DNA of 32,797 bases from a bacterium (GCA_017395765.1 JAFQNY010000072.1:1-32797), one strand, 5' to 3'; positions 17,627 to 25,785 are shown, counted from the stretch's first letter. Numbers and translations: made by a program. Notes: a model not told the origin generated them from the sequence alone.

Positions 17627-17635
17627 ATATTAACA
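17627..17635 (-). promoter_or_regulatory. Extended -10 promoter of UXS-galE operon
   Basis: On the minus strand TGtTAATAT is an extended -10 element about 36 bases before ATG 17591. The -35 is weak. Confidence 0.4.
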
Positions 17636-17658
17636 CATTTTAAGGATATTTTATATAG

Positions 17659-18018
17659 TTAAATATTTATAAATCGTTTAAATTCTTCCCAAAATCCGTT
17701 AATTCCGTTTCCCCAAACTTTTGCAACGCCTTTGTAATATGGCTTGTAATCATTTATGATATTTTTAGGAAGAGGCTTACCGCCGGAAAGGGTTTCGGCT
17801 ATAAATTCCAAATAATCATCTTGAGCATCTCTGTACTCAATATCTTTATATCTGATATCTTCATCCGCAGCATAATGTACTAATGCGTGGTATGCACATT
17901 CGATACTCGGATCTTTTGTTTTAGGAAAATGTTTTATTGCTTCTCGGACATTGCATGATTCTGTGAGAACTGAATATATAAGCCTGCCAACTATTTTTCT
18001 GTTATTTCTGTTTTGCAT
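17659..18018 (-). CDS. Orphan protein of unknown function
   Basis: A 119-residue soluble protein without signal peptide, membrane segment or recognised motif. It looks mostly helical and charged, with a tyrosine/aspartate-rich middle (YKDIEYRDAQDDYLEF) and an aromatic C-terminus (WGNGINGFWEEFKRF). ATG 18018 lies 3 bases after the stop codon of the lipoprotein gene and has no Shine-Dalgarno, so translation probably depends on ribosomes leaving the lipoprotein. The pairing with a small lipoprotein is the only hint of context. Confidence 0.65.
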   Translation of the reverse strand: MQNRNNRKIVGRLIYSVLTESCNVREAIKHFPKTKDPSIECAYHALVHYAADEDIRYKDIEYRDAQDDYLEFIAETLSGGKPLPKNIINDYKPYYKGVAKVWGNGINGFWEEFKRFINI

Positions 18019-18021
18019 TTT

Positions 18022-18261
18022 TTAATACGGATTAACTATCTTAAAATCAAAATTCAAATCTTGTGGTCCTAATCTAGCATCATATTTAAGCTTAGGTCCT
18101 TCGCTTAAATCAACTGTTCCTCCGTTTGTTTGTTTTTCATTTTCAAAGTATTTCCCCAGTTTGCGTTCATATTTTATAGGAGAATTTGGGGCTGAACTGC
18201 ATGCTGTCAAGAGCAAGTTTGAAATAATAAAGCACAATATCAAGAGACTAAGTTTTTTCAT
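18022..18261 (-). CDS. Small lipoprotein
   Basis: A 79-residue protein with a lipoprotein signal peptide: MKK, a hydrophobic stretch, and the lipobox LLTAC with the lipidated cysteine at position 21. The mature part is only about 58 residues, hydrophilic, with no recognised domain. ATG 18261 has a GTGAGG ribosome site 7 bases upstream and a clear extended -10 promoter. It is the first gene of a two-gene unit with the orphan at 17659. Confidence 0.75.
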   Translation of the reverse strand: MKKLSLLILCFIISNLLLTACSSAPNSPIKYERKLGKYFENEKQTNGGTVDLSEGPKLKYDARLGPQDLNFDFKIVNPY

Positions 18262-18295
18262 AAGCGAGCCTCACTTTAATTAGGATTGCATGTTC

Positions 18296-18304
18296 ATTAT
18301 AACA
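18296..18304 (-). promoter_or_regulatory. Extended -10 promoter of the lipoprotein gene
   Basis: On the minus strand TGtTATAAT is a consensus extended -10, giving a leader of about 28 bases that holds the GTGAGG ribosome site. Confidence 0.65.
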
Positions 18305-18332
18305 CTATTTATGGAGGTTACAATCATTCTAA

Positions 18333-19664
18333 TTAATTATTTTTGCGAGGAACTAATACTGATATTACAGCATTGTTTATATTTAAAAACTGCTTTGCGG
18401 TTTCTTGAAGATACTCTGTTGTAATTTCTTCACAAGTCGGAATATATTTTTCTGCCAAATCTAAATCATCGCAAACAGTCATATAATAACCTATAGATTC
18501 ACCAATTTCTGAAACGGTTTCTACTTCGCAAGCAAATCTTGATTTAAGTTTTTTCTTGGCTTTGTTCAATTCTCTTTCGGTAATATTTTCTTTTAATTTT
18601 TCTATTTCTGATTTTATAAGTTCAATAGCTTTATCCTTGTATTGTGGATTGAAATTTGCTTGAACAAAGAAATTACTACCATCTCTGAATGCATAATTTT
18701 CTGCATCAATCATGTTGAAAATTTGTTCATCCAAGTTTTCAACAAGATTAACATATAATCTAGAGCTTGTTCCTTCGCCTAAGATTATAGAAAGCATTTC
18801 CAGTGCAATAAGGTTTTTTAAATCTCTTGCCGGAACTCCCAAATATCCGAACATCATGAAAGATGAATTTATATTAGATTCATTTTCGATATAAACAGTT
18901 TCTTGAACAGGTTTGTCAAACTGAATATTTCTTTTTGGCGGAGTTGGTCTTTCACCCCAGTTGAATTCATTTTTAACTTTTTCAAGAACCGTGTCAAAAT
19001 CAAATTCTCCAACAATAATAGTTGTTACATTCTGTGGTGAATAAAAGGTTCTGTAATAATTCATAATCTCTTCTTGAGAAACTTGTGAAATTATCTCAGG
19101 AGTTCCTATTACATCTCTTTTGTACGGATGAGAAGTGTACATCGCATGGTTTGTTGAGTTATAAACTTTTGTCCATGGCTGATCTTTTCTCATACGAATT
19201 TCTTCGATAACAACGTGTCGCTCTCTTTTGTCAGTTACGTTTTTATCATTAATATCAAACGGTGCTCCCATCTCATAATCCGGAATTACAGGGTCTGTCA
19301 TCATATCTGCATGTAATTCTATTGCAAGATTGAAGTTTTCATTGTTTTCACCTTTTGGAAGAGTTACATAATAGAAAGTGTAATCTTTCCAAGTTGCAGC
19401 GTTAACAATAGCACCTTTAGCTTCGAGAATATGATCAAATTCTCCGGCAGGATGTTTATGAGTTCCTTTGAACATCAAATGCTCTAAAAAGTGTGAAATC
19501 CCGTTATTTGTATCATTTTCATTAATTGAACCGGTTTTAACCCAACTTGAAATATTAACCATTCCGCCTTCTTTATAAGCCAGAACTATTTTATGCCCGT
19601 TCTCTTGTTCATAAATTTTTACATCTCTCGTCAAAAACGGATATTTAACACTTGTTTCTTTCAT
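18333..19664 (-). CDS. M16-family zinc metallopeptidase (processing-peptidase-like)
   Basis: A 443-residue single-unit M16B peptidase. The inverted zinc motif HFLEH is at 58-62, with the conserved MFKGT after it. The third zinc ligand glutamate is expected in NLAIELHADMM. The R-x-(V)-I-E-E-I segment (RHVVIEEIRM) and the C-terminal inactive half are present. M16B members degrade or process peptides, often in the cytosol or periplasm; no signal peptide is seen here. A roughly 14-residue insert near DPVIPDYEMGAPFDIN is longer than in typical members. The start is ATG 19664, behind GAGAGG; the GTG two codons upstream overlaps that ribosome site. It follows pcrA by 30 bases. Confidence 0.88.
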   Translation of the reverse strand: MKETSVKYPFLTRDVKIYEQENGHKIVLAYKEGGMVNISSWVKTGSINENDTNNGISHFLEHLMFKGTHKHPAGEFDHILEAKGAIVNAATWKDYTFYYVTLPKGENNENFNLAIELHADMMTDPVIPDYEMGAPFDINDKNVTDKRERHVVIEEIRMRKDQPWTKVYNSTNHAMYTSHPYKRDVIGTPEIISQVSQEEIMNYYRTFYSPQNVTTIIVGEFDFDTVLEKVKNEFNWGERPTPPKRNIQFDKPVQETVYIENESNINSSFMMFGYLGVPARDLKNLIALEMLSIILGEGTSSRLYVNLVENLDEQIFNMIDAENYAFRDGSNFFVQANFNPQYKDKAIELIKSEIEKLKENITERELNKAKKKLKSRFACEVETVSEIGESIGYYMTVCDDLDLAEKYIPTCEEITTEYLQETAKQFLNINNAVISVLVPRKNN

Positions 19665-19686
19665 ATTCACCTCTCTAGTAATGAAT

Positions 19687-19692
19687 ATTATA
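19687..19692 (-). promoter_or_regulatory. -10 element of M16 peptidase gene
   Basis: A perfect TATAAT on the minus strand in the short gap after the pcrA stop, about 22 bases before ATG 19664. No clear -35. Confidence 0.4.
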
Positions 19693-19694
19693 CA

Positions 19695-22205
19695 CTAAAA
19701 TTTCTTAAGATGAGCGTATGTTGCATCCATAGCTTTTTTACCAAGTTTTCCAAAATCAATTGTAAGCATTGTGCTATCTCCGATTTGGATAACATCGGTA
19801 ACATGTCCGATACCTAATTTTTCGTGGAAAACCCTTTCTCCGATATTGAAATAATATTGAGTTGCGGTATTTTTTAATTCATTCGCTATAGCTTTTTCTT
19901 CGGCTTGTTTTTCTTGTTCTTTTTTACGTTCTTCAAGCCTGCGTTTCATAACATTATCTTCAAAAAAGGCTTTTATTTTTTCATCTTCTTTTTGTTTGTT
20001 TATCGGGTTTTTGTTGACAAAAGCACGTTTTGGAGAGCGTTGAACCACATTTGTTGTTTTTTGTGTTTCATATTTTTCTCTTCCCGGAGCAACAAAATTA
20101 GCACCAAACCCTGTTGTCGGTTTTACATAACCGCTTGAATCAGATGAAATTGAGGATTTACTTTTACCCCAATTATCATTTTTAGTGAATGTTTTTGCAC
20201 TCTTAACTGCGCTTGAGAAAGTACCTCTTGAAGAATAATCGCTTTGATATGATTCTTCAGTTTCAAGAAGATGACAAGGTATTTCTTCAATAAATTGACT
20301 TGGTGTGTAATATTTGTATTCACCCCACATTTGACGACGTTTAGCTGTTGTTAAATAAAGTTTTTGCTCAGCTCTTGTTATGCCTACATACATCAATCTT
20401 CTTTCTTCTTCTAATTCTGATTTGATGTTCATTGTTCTTGCGGAAGGGAATATGCCTTGATCACATCCCGCAAGATAAACAATCGGGAATTCCAAACCTT
20501 TAGAAGCGTGTAAAGTCATCAGTGTAACATTATTTGCAATTTCATCCATGCCGTCAATGTCTGAAACTAATGATACTTGAGTTAAGAATTCGCCAAGAAT
20601 ATTATCTTGTTCTTCCGGCTCAAATTCATTCGCTACGTTAACAAGTTCTTGCAAGTTTTCAATTCTTGTAACATCTTCATCAGTGCCTGTTGCTTGAAGT
20701 TCTCTCAAGTATCCGCTTTTTTCTAAAACTAAGCTTAAAAATTCAGGTAACTGATATTTTGGTTGAGCTTCTTGAAACTTCATTATAAGTGTAGAAAAGT
20801 CTTTAAGCTTTGTAGCTGTTCCTGATTTGATTGTAGAAATATTATCAACATCAAGAATTGCAGAGAAAAGACTCATATCTTTTTCATCAGCATATTCTTG
20901 AAGGTGTTTCAGAGTAGTTTCTCCGATTGCACGTTTTGGAACATTGATTATTCGTCTTAAAGATTGTGAATCATCGACGTTATGGATAAGTTTTAAATAA
21001 GCAATTGCATCTTTGATTTCTTTACGGTCATAGAATTTTAGACCTCCATAAATTCGATATGGAACGCCAGCTGCAATAAGAGCTTCTTCTAATGCACGAG
21101 ATTGAGCATTTGTTCGGTATAAAATCGAAAACTGATTGTAATTATCAGAAGTCGAAGTGATTGACTTAACGATGTAATTAGCCTCATCTGCTTCGTCTTG
21201 AGCTTCATAATATGTGATTTTTTCGCCGTCGCCTTTTTGAGAATAAAGCACCTTGTCAACACGTTCTTCATTGTTTTCAATAACAGCGTTTGCAGCGTTT
21301 AGGATATTTGCGGTTGAACGATAGTTTTGTTCAAGTTTTACGATTTTCGCATTCGGAAAATCTTTTTGGAAATTCATGATTATTCTAAAATCCGCACCAC
21401 GCCAACTGTAAATAGATTGGTCAACATCACCTACGACGCATAGTGAGCGTTCAGGCGGAATAAATGAATCCAAATTTGTATATAATGCGTTAACCAATTG
21501 ATATTGTGCTTGGTTTGTATCTTGATACTCGTCAACTAAAATGTGTTGAAATTTATCATAATATTTTTTTCTTACTGCCGGATTTTGTTCCAAAAGTTTT
21601 ACACATAACATAAGCATGTCATCAAAATCTATGGCATTGTTATTGTTTAAAGCGTTTTCATAGTATTCAAATATTTTTGCAATATTTTGGGATTTGAAAT
21701 CACGGGCAAAAGTTGCAAAAGTATAAGCATCTTGCATTTTGTTTTTTGCGTTTGAAATTACTGTTTTAACTAATTTTGGAGCGTAGATTTTATCATCAAG
21801 ATTAAGTTTTTTAATACCTTGCTTAATTACTGCAACAGAATCGGTTTCATCATATATAGTAAAATTTTTATCAAGCTTTTTCCCTGATGGGAATGTGAAA
21901 TTTTCGATATCCTGCCTTAATATTCTTCCGCAAATACTGTGAAAAGTTCCGACCCACATGTATTTAACAATATTTTCGCCCAAAATAGAAGAAAGTCTTT
22001 CTTTCATTTCTCGAGCAGCTTTGTTTGTAAATGTTACGGCAAGAATTTTTCCCGCAATAGCACCCTGTTTAATCATGTAAGCGATACGAGTTGTTAAAAC
22101 TCTTGTTTTTCCGCTACCTGCACCCGCTAAAATAAGTAAAGCTCCTTCGGTAGTTTTAGCAGCATCTTGTTGCTCGGCATTTAGTGTTGATAAAATATTT
22201 TCCAT
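19695..22205 (-). CDS. pcrA: ATP-dependent DNA helicase PcrA/UvrD
   Basis: An 836-residue superfamily 1A 3'-5' helicase used in excision repair and removal of proteins from DNA. Walker A is AGAGSGKT (27-34). The DEYQDTNQAQY Walker B, the QNYRST motif, and VMTLHASKGLEFPIVYLAG are all intact. It is about 100 residues longer than typical PcrA; the extra is a low-complexity, lysine/glutamate-rich linker at about 650-785. The last 50 residues (GERVFHEKLGIGHV..IDFGKLGKKAM) are the Tudor-like domain that binds RNA polymerase in PcrA. ATG 22205 is chosen by position; the nearest purine-rich site AGGGG is unusually close. Confidence 0.95.
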   Translation of the reverse strand: MENILSTLNAEQQDAAKTTEGALLILAGAGSGKTRVLTTRIAYMIKQGAIAGKILAVTFTNKAAREMKERLSSILGENIVKYMWVGTFHSICGRILRQDIENFTFPSGKKLDKNFTIYDETDSVAVIKQGIKKLNLDDKIYAPKLVKTVISNAKNKMQDAYTFATFARDFKSQNIAKIFEYYENALNNNNAIDFDDMLMLCVKLLEQNPAVRKKYYDKFQHILVDEYQDTNQAQYQLVNALYTNLDSFIPPERSLCVVGDVDQSIYSWRGADFRIIMNFQKDFPNAKIVKLEQNYRSTANILNAANAVIENNEERVDKVLYSQKGDGEKITYYEAQDEADEANYIVKSITSTSDNYNQFSILYRTNAQSRALEEALIAAGVPYRIYGGLKFYDRKEIKDAIAYLKLIHNVDDSQSLRRIINVPKRAIGETTLKHLQEYADEKDMSLFSAILDVDNISTIKSGTATKLKDFSTLIMKFQEAQPKYQLPEFLSLVLEKSGYLRELQATGTDEDVTRIENLQELVNVANEFEPEEQDNILGEFLTQVSLVSDIDGMDEIANNVTLMTLHASKGLEFPIVYLAGCDQGIFPSARTMNIKSELEEERRLMYVGITRAEQKLYLTTAKRRQMWGEYKYYTPSQFIEEIPCHLLETEESYQSDYSSRGTFSSAVKSAKTFTKNDNWGKSKSSISSDSSGYVKPTTGFGANFVAPGREKYETQKTTNVVQRSPKRAFVNKNPINKQKEDEKIKAFFEDNVMKRRLEERKKEQEKQAEEKAIANELKNTATQYYFNIGERVFHEKLGIGHVTDVIQIGDSTMLTIDFGKLGKKAMDATYAHLKKF

Positions 22206-22232
22206 TCCCCTATTCCCAAATCTGTGATTATG

Positions 22233-22242
22233 TGGTATTATA
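22233..22242. promoter_or_regulatory. Overlapping divergent -10 elements (pcrA / DprA-like)
   Basis: On the plus strand TGgTATTAT (22233-22241) is an extended -10 toward the DprA-like gene. On the minus strand TATAAT (22242-22237) is a -10 toward pcrA. The two hexamers share five bases, so the same DNA is read as a promoter in both directions. Confidence 0.5.
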
Positions 22243-22292
22243 CACTAGCATACACAAAATAAGTATTAGTTGCAATTAATGAAGGTGGTACA

Positions 22293-22868
22293 ATGATTGA
22301 AATTTTAAATTCTATGGAAGATGATTCTAAACAACCCTCAATTATGGTTCCTATGGGTGATTTAGATACAGCAGAACACAATCCTGATGCTATCGATGAA
22401 TTAGCATTAGAACTCGCGACAATCAAACAACCCGCCAAAAGAATTGCTATAATTGGTTCCAGAAACCTTGCAATTACTCATCAACAAATGATTGAAACAT
22501 TGGCAACTGCCCTTGTTATGCAAGGTAATACAATTATTACTTCAGGGGGTTCTTGCGGTACTAATGCTGCTGCTATTCGTGGTGCAATGAAATCTAATCC
22601 TGATAAGTTAAAAGTTATTCTACCTCAAACAATAGGTCAACAACCTTCTGATGTTCAAGACCAATTAATTGGGGTTCCAAATATAGTTGAGCACGCTGAT
22701 AGAGCTATGATGACTTTAGCTGATGCTTCAAGAGTATGTAACAGAGAGATTATTGATGATTGTAATCAATTAATTTGTTTCTTGTCTCATACCAGTAGAA
22801 CTCTTCACACAGCTGTTGAGTATGCTGAAGAAAATCATAAAGTGGTTACAGTATTCTATCTGGATTAG
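22293..22868 (+). CDS. DprA-like Rossmann-fold protein
   Basis: A 191-residue protein. After a ~48-residue acidic N-terminus comes KRIAIIGSRNLAITHQQM (49-66), then NTIITSGGSCGTNAAAIRGA (79-98). These are the nucleotide-binding loop and GG-motif region of the DprA/Smf superfamily, whose full-length members load RecA on incoming single-stranded DNA. It lacks the N-terminal SAM and C-terminal winged-helix domains of true DprA, and could instead be a nucleotide-binding LOG-like protein. Standalone proteins of this kind are, to my knowledge, common in cyanobacteria. ATG 22293 has a GGTGG ribosome site. The HEAT-like gene follows 9 bases later. Confidence 0.7.
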   Translation: MIEILNSMEDDSKQPSIMVPMGDLDTAEHNPDAIDELALELATIKQPAKRIAIIGSRNLAITHQQMIETLATALVMQGNTIITSGGSCGTNAAAIRGAMKSNPDKLKVILPQTIGQQPSDVQDQLIGVPNIVEHADRAMMTLADASRVCNREIIDDCNQLICFLSHTSRTLHTAVEYAEENHKVVTVFYLD

Positions 22869-22877
22869 GTTAAAATT

Positions 22878-24044
22878 ATGGATTTGATAAAAAAACTCAC
22901 AGGGAAGAATCCTTCTGAGTATGAAGCGGTTGCGAAATCTCTTGTTGATAATTCTGATGTGGAATTGTTCGCAAAACTTGTTAAACAAGATGATTTTTTG
23001 TTTGATTTTATAAAAGACAATGTTGCAAAAAGGATTCAAAATGCATGTAATAAAGAAAATTATTTGCATTTAATGAGTTTTTTGAAAAATTATTCTCCTA
23101 GTTATGACACAATGATAGCAAGGGTTTTATATTCATATAGCGGAGATGAGTTGTTGCCGGAGATGAAAGAATTTTTCTTGAACGGCGTGGATTCTGAAAA
23201 AGCATATGCGGTTAAATATTTTTCTTTTGTTTCAAAAGAAAAATTAACAGAAATTTTGCCGTTGTTACGTCGAACCGCAAAATCTTCTTATGAACCTTTA
23301 TCTATTAATTCGATAGAAGTTTTATCTTTATTAAAAGATGAAGAATCTAAAAAGGAAGCTTTAGATTTATTAAAGTCTGATGACGAGTTTGAGCAATATA
23401 ATGCGATTAAATTTTTAGTAAATTATCAGGCTAAGGATTGTTTAAATGAAATTGTTGAAGTAATGAAAAATTCTTCATTTTCAGAAAATATTGCATCTGA
23501 AATTCCGTATTTAATATCTATTGAAGAGCTTTTGGAAACAGATTATGAATCAGGAATTTTGGTGTTATGTAATATAATTAATGCAATTCCTGAAATATTA
23601 TCGCCATCTTGTGTTTGTGATTATGGATTGTATGAAATTTTTGCAAATATGGAGCTGACAAGCTCAAGTGCTACACTTATAAGACTTGCTAAGGATAAAT
23701 TTGAAGAATTGACTTCAAATGATGAATATTTGTTTGATTGTGATAAAAATACAAAAGATGAAGTTAAAGAAATAAATAATTTATTGAAAAAGTATAATTC
23801 TCAGCAATTAAAAAGTTTATTCTATGATGAATTATTTGATGAAAGTGATTTTGTATTCTTTGCGATAGATTATGTTGATGAAAAGGAAGAATTGGAAGAG
23901 CTTTTAGATAGTCAAAACCAAACTTTGGTATTAAAAGTTTTAACTGTTATGAAGGAAAAAGGCATGTTAAACCAGCAACATAAGGATATTGCATTGAAAA
24001 ATATTTCCTCTCTTGATATCAGAAATGTTGTCGAAGTGTTGTAA
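22878..24044 (+). CDS. HEAT-repeat-like protein of unknown function
   Basis: A 388-residue acidic, almost entirely helical protein without signal peptide. Repeated helix pairs with the pattern L-L-K-x-(E/D)...A..L (for example SINSIEVLSLLKDEESKKEALDLL and QYNAIKFLVNYQAKDCLNEIV) indicate HEAT-like alpha-solenoid repeats in residues 90-200. The C-terminal third is leucine/glutamate-rich and diverged. Such solenoids act as protein-binding scaffolds; no partner is evident. It sits 9 bases after the DprA-like gene and is probably co-transcribed. It converges with the acyltransferase remnant. Confidence 0.65.
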   Translation: MDLIKKLTGKNPSEYEAVAKSLVDNSDVELFAKLVKQDDFLFDFIKDNVAKRIQNACNKENYLHLMSFLKNYSPSYDTMIARVLYSYSGDELLPEMKEFFLNGVDSEKAYAVKYFSFVSKEKLTEILPLLRRTAKSSYEPLSINSIEVLSLLKDEESKKEALDLLKSDDEFEQYNAIKFLVNYQAKDCLNEIVEVMKNSSFSENIASEIPYLISIEELLETDYESGILVLCNIINAIPEILSPSCVCDYGLYEIFANMELTSSSATLIRLAKDKFEELTSNDEYLFDCDKNTKDEVKEINNLLKKYNSQQLKSLFYDELFDESDFVFFAIDYVDEKEELEELLDSQNQTLVLKVLTVMKEKGMLNQQHKDIALKNISSLDIRNVVEVL

Positions 24045-24049
24045 GTGGT

Positions 24050-24253
24050 TTAGGAGTTTTTATTATTGAGTTTTTTTCTGATAAAAAATTCTAGATAATA
24101 AAACATGATTCCTAAAGATAAGCAAATAGCCAAATTTAGCCCTAAATGTATAATAGGTGGAAAAATTTTCAAGGATTTTTCAGGTCCTGCATAAAACATC
24201 ATTTGAACTAAAAATATGTGCCATGATGCTTTTCCGATAGTTATTAAAATTAA
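24050..24253 (-). pseudogene. C-terminal remnant of an acyltransferase-3 family gene
   Basis: The minus-strand frame ending at TAA 24052-24050 reads about 67 codons. It begins LILITIGKASWHIFLVQMMF and ends with a second hydrophobic helix, then FIRKKLNNKNS. The GKASWHIFLVQ motif and the final helix match the last two membrane segments of acyltransferase-3 (OatA/exopolysaccharide O-acetyltransferase) proteins, normally 330-380 residues. There is no start codon or ribosome site in front, and the frame runs back into the 3' end of the beta-rich gene, where it meets a stop about 8 codons upstream of the similarity. The rest of the gene is not nearby. The 205-base gap between 24045 and 24249 holds nothing else. 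Confidence 0.7.
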
Positions 24254-24882
24254 AAAGCAACACCAACGCCTATGTTAGCACAACCTTTGGTTTGATTTAA
24301 ATGTTTTGAATATCCTGCCTTAAAATAAAGGTTATTTGTAATATTGTGTTTTGCATCAACTTTTACATAAGGAGAGGCTTTTTTTGTCGGATTAGGTCCG
24401 AAACCTGTGAACCAAGAATATCCGGTTTCTAATCCTGCAGACGTTTTTCCGGAATCGGATAAAGCTTCAATACGGCCTCCGACAGAAAAACAACTTGATG
24501 TGAATAAGCGGTTATGTCGGTTAACAAATTCAATATCTGCATCTTTTTCTGAAAGTTGATTGTACTTATAAAAATCTCCTTGCGCTTTTATTCCAAGAGC
24601 AAGGTTTTTGTTTAATGCAACTTCTGTGCCTAAGTCAACTTTGCAACCAAGAGTTCTTTGAATTCCGTTATCAACATTACTGGTAACATTGGTGTTACCA
24701 ATGTTAAAATTTATATTTCCATCAATATTTAAACCGTAACCGGTATTAATTTCTTTTCCTAAATCTATACCATATCTTGTTTGATTATCTGTAAATTCGT
24801 TTGAAGTCCTGACATTTAATTCAAGGATTATGTCATTACTTTTTTGATAATAACCTAATTTATTCTCTCGTGTATCAGTCAT
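24250..24882 (-). CDS. Beta-rich protein without signal peptide
   Basis: A 210-residue protein of alternating polar/hydrophobic strands separated by NT/DN/NG turns (for example KEINTGYGLNIDGNINFNI), ending in ...GVGVAF. The pattern and terminal phenylalanine are like outer-membrane beta-barrels, but there is no signal peptide: the N-terminus is MTDTRENKLGYYQKSND. A strong CGGAGGATTC ribosome site fixes ATG 24882, and no upstream in-frame start would add a signal. I recognise no family. It shares style with the beta-rich protein at 26301-26906, including a NN-[IL]-x-[VF]-x-A-x-x-GYS-like C-terminal phrase. Its stop codon lies inside the acyltransferase remnant frame. Confidence 0.6.
   Translation of the reverse strand: MTDTRENKLGYYQKSNDIILELNVRTSNEFTDNQTRYGIDLGKEINTGYGLNIDGNINFNIGNTNVTSNVDNGIQRTLGCKVDLGTEVALNKNLALGIKAQGDFYKYNQLSEKDADIEFVNRHNRLFTSSCFSVGGRIEALSDSGKTSAGLETGYSWFTGFGPNPTKKASPYVKVDAKHNITNNLYFKAGYSKHLNQTKGCANIGVGVAF
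24684..24706. repeat. Perfect 10-bp inverted repeat inside the beta-rich gene
   Basis: TAACATTGGT (24684-24693), GTT, ACCAATGTTA (24697-24706). It encodes part of an NIGNTNVTSN stretch. A second overlapping palindrome (GGTAAC/GTTACC) uses the same bases. Confidence 0.7.
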
Positions 24883-24934
24883 GAATCCTCCGGGGTTTAT
24901 ATAATATATAAAGTATATACTGCATTAAAAATTG

Positions 24935-24951
24935 CTCTTTTAATAAAAGAG
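24935..24951 (-). terminator. Probable terminator of the glycosyltransferase-like orphan
   Basis: A 7-bp stem CTCTTTT/AAAAGAG with a 3-base loop is followed on the minus strand by CAATTTTTAA. It lies 31 bases after the stop of the gene at 24982. The stem is AT-rich, so strength is doubtful. The plus-strand side is also followed by TTTT, though no plus-strand gene ends here. Confidence 0.4.
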
Positions 24952-24981
24952 TTTTAACAAAACTTAATGTCTTTTTTAAAA

Positions 24982-25761
24982 TTATTTTACAGGGTGATAC
25001 AATTTATTGTCTTGACGTAAATATAACCGTTCTTTTGCTAAATTAATAACAGGTGAATCCGTTATACGTTGGTTTATAATTCTTTCTGCACTCAAATTTT
25101 TGTTATTTGCAATTTCTGTAGCAAGAAAAAGTTCACAAAATACCCATCTTGCATTTTCGTCATTGATTTTATTTTTATATATTTCAGCGTGTTCAAGTCG
25201 TTTTGAGTACAAATAATCTATAGCAGAATTACTCAATCTGGTTATTGGTAAAATACAGCAATGTCTCTGTATTGATTCATCCCAAATCCAGTCGGTTTTT
25301 TCTGTTGCCCACCAATCATTTAAAGCATTTGTATAACGTACAATTAATAAATCATTTTTGTTGTTGTTATATATGTCAAAAAATGGCTGGTAACTGGTGC
25401 CATTGCAGTATACATCATACTCTATTTGCCAATAATAATCATAGTTAGGTAGGATGGTTTTGACTAAATATAGCGGATAGTCTGCGTTATACCACATAAA
25501 TCGGTTGAAATCATTACCTTCTTTATCATCATAAAACCCCGGTAAATTGTATTTTTCATAGATATCAAAGTCTGTAAGTAAAAAATCTATGTCGATACCG
25601 TAAACATTGATTTTACATATCGGATTTTCAGATTTTGGAAACGTGTTATTTTTATTATCAAACACAATTATTACATCAACATCTGATGCTCTCAGTTTTA
25701 AATATTCATCTACCAAACCCGGGTTTATTTCATGTGCTTTTAAAAATGCTAAGGTTTTCAT
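24982..25761 (-). CDS. Orphan protein, possibly a GT-A glycosyltransferase
   Basis: A 259-residue soluble protein rich in tyrosine, tryptophan and asparagine. YYWQIEYDVYCNG near residue 107 resembles the acidic metal-site segment (E-x-D-V) of some nucleotide-sugar transferase families such as DUF3405-type proteins. LAFLKAH...VDVIIVFDN at the start could be the first strands of a nucleotide-binding fold. No complete family signature is seen, so glycosyltransferase is a tentative reading. ATG 25761 has no Shine-Dalgarno and follows an extended -10 (TGaTAAAAT) by 6 bases, suggesting a leaderless mRNA. It diverges from the orphan at 25821 across a 59-base region. Confidence 0.55.
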   Translation of the reverse strand: MKTLAFLKAHEINPGLVDEYLKLRASDVDVIIVFDNKNNTFPKSENPICKINVYGIDIDFLLTDFDIYEKYNLPGFYDDKEGNDFNRFMWYNADYPLYLVKTILPNYDYYWQIEYDVYCNGTSYQPFFDIYNNNKNDLLIVRYTNALNDWWATEKTDWIWDESIQRHCCILPITRLSNSAIDYLYSKRLEHAEIYKNKINDENARWVFCELFLATEIANNKNLSAERIINQRITDSPVINLAKERLYLRQDNKLYHPVK

Positions 25762-25776
25762 AGTATTATTTTATCA
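25762..25776 (-). promoter_or_regulatory. Leaderless promoter of the orphan at 25761
   Basis: On the minus strand TGaTAAAAT (25776-25768), an extended -10, is followed by 6 bases (AATACT) and the ATG. No -35 is evident. Confidence 0.55.
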
Positions 25777-25785
25777 AAAAAACGT

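Noticed and set aside
24050-24190. A 46-codon small membrane protein starting at the internal MMFY methionines
   Set aside because: There is no ribosome site before those codons, and the sequence before them continues the acyltransferase-3 motif, so a truncated remnant explains it better.
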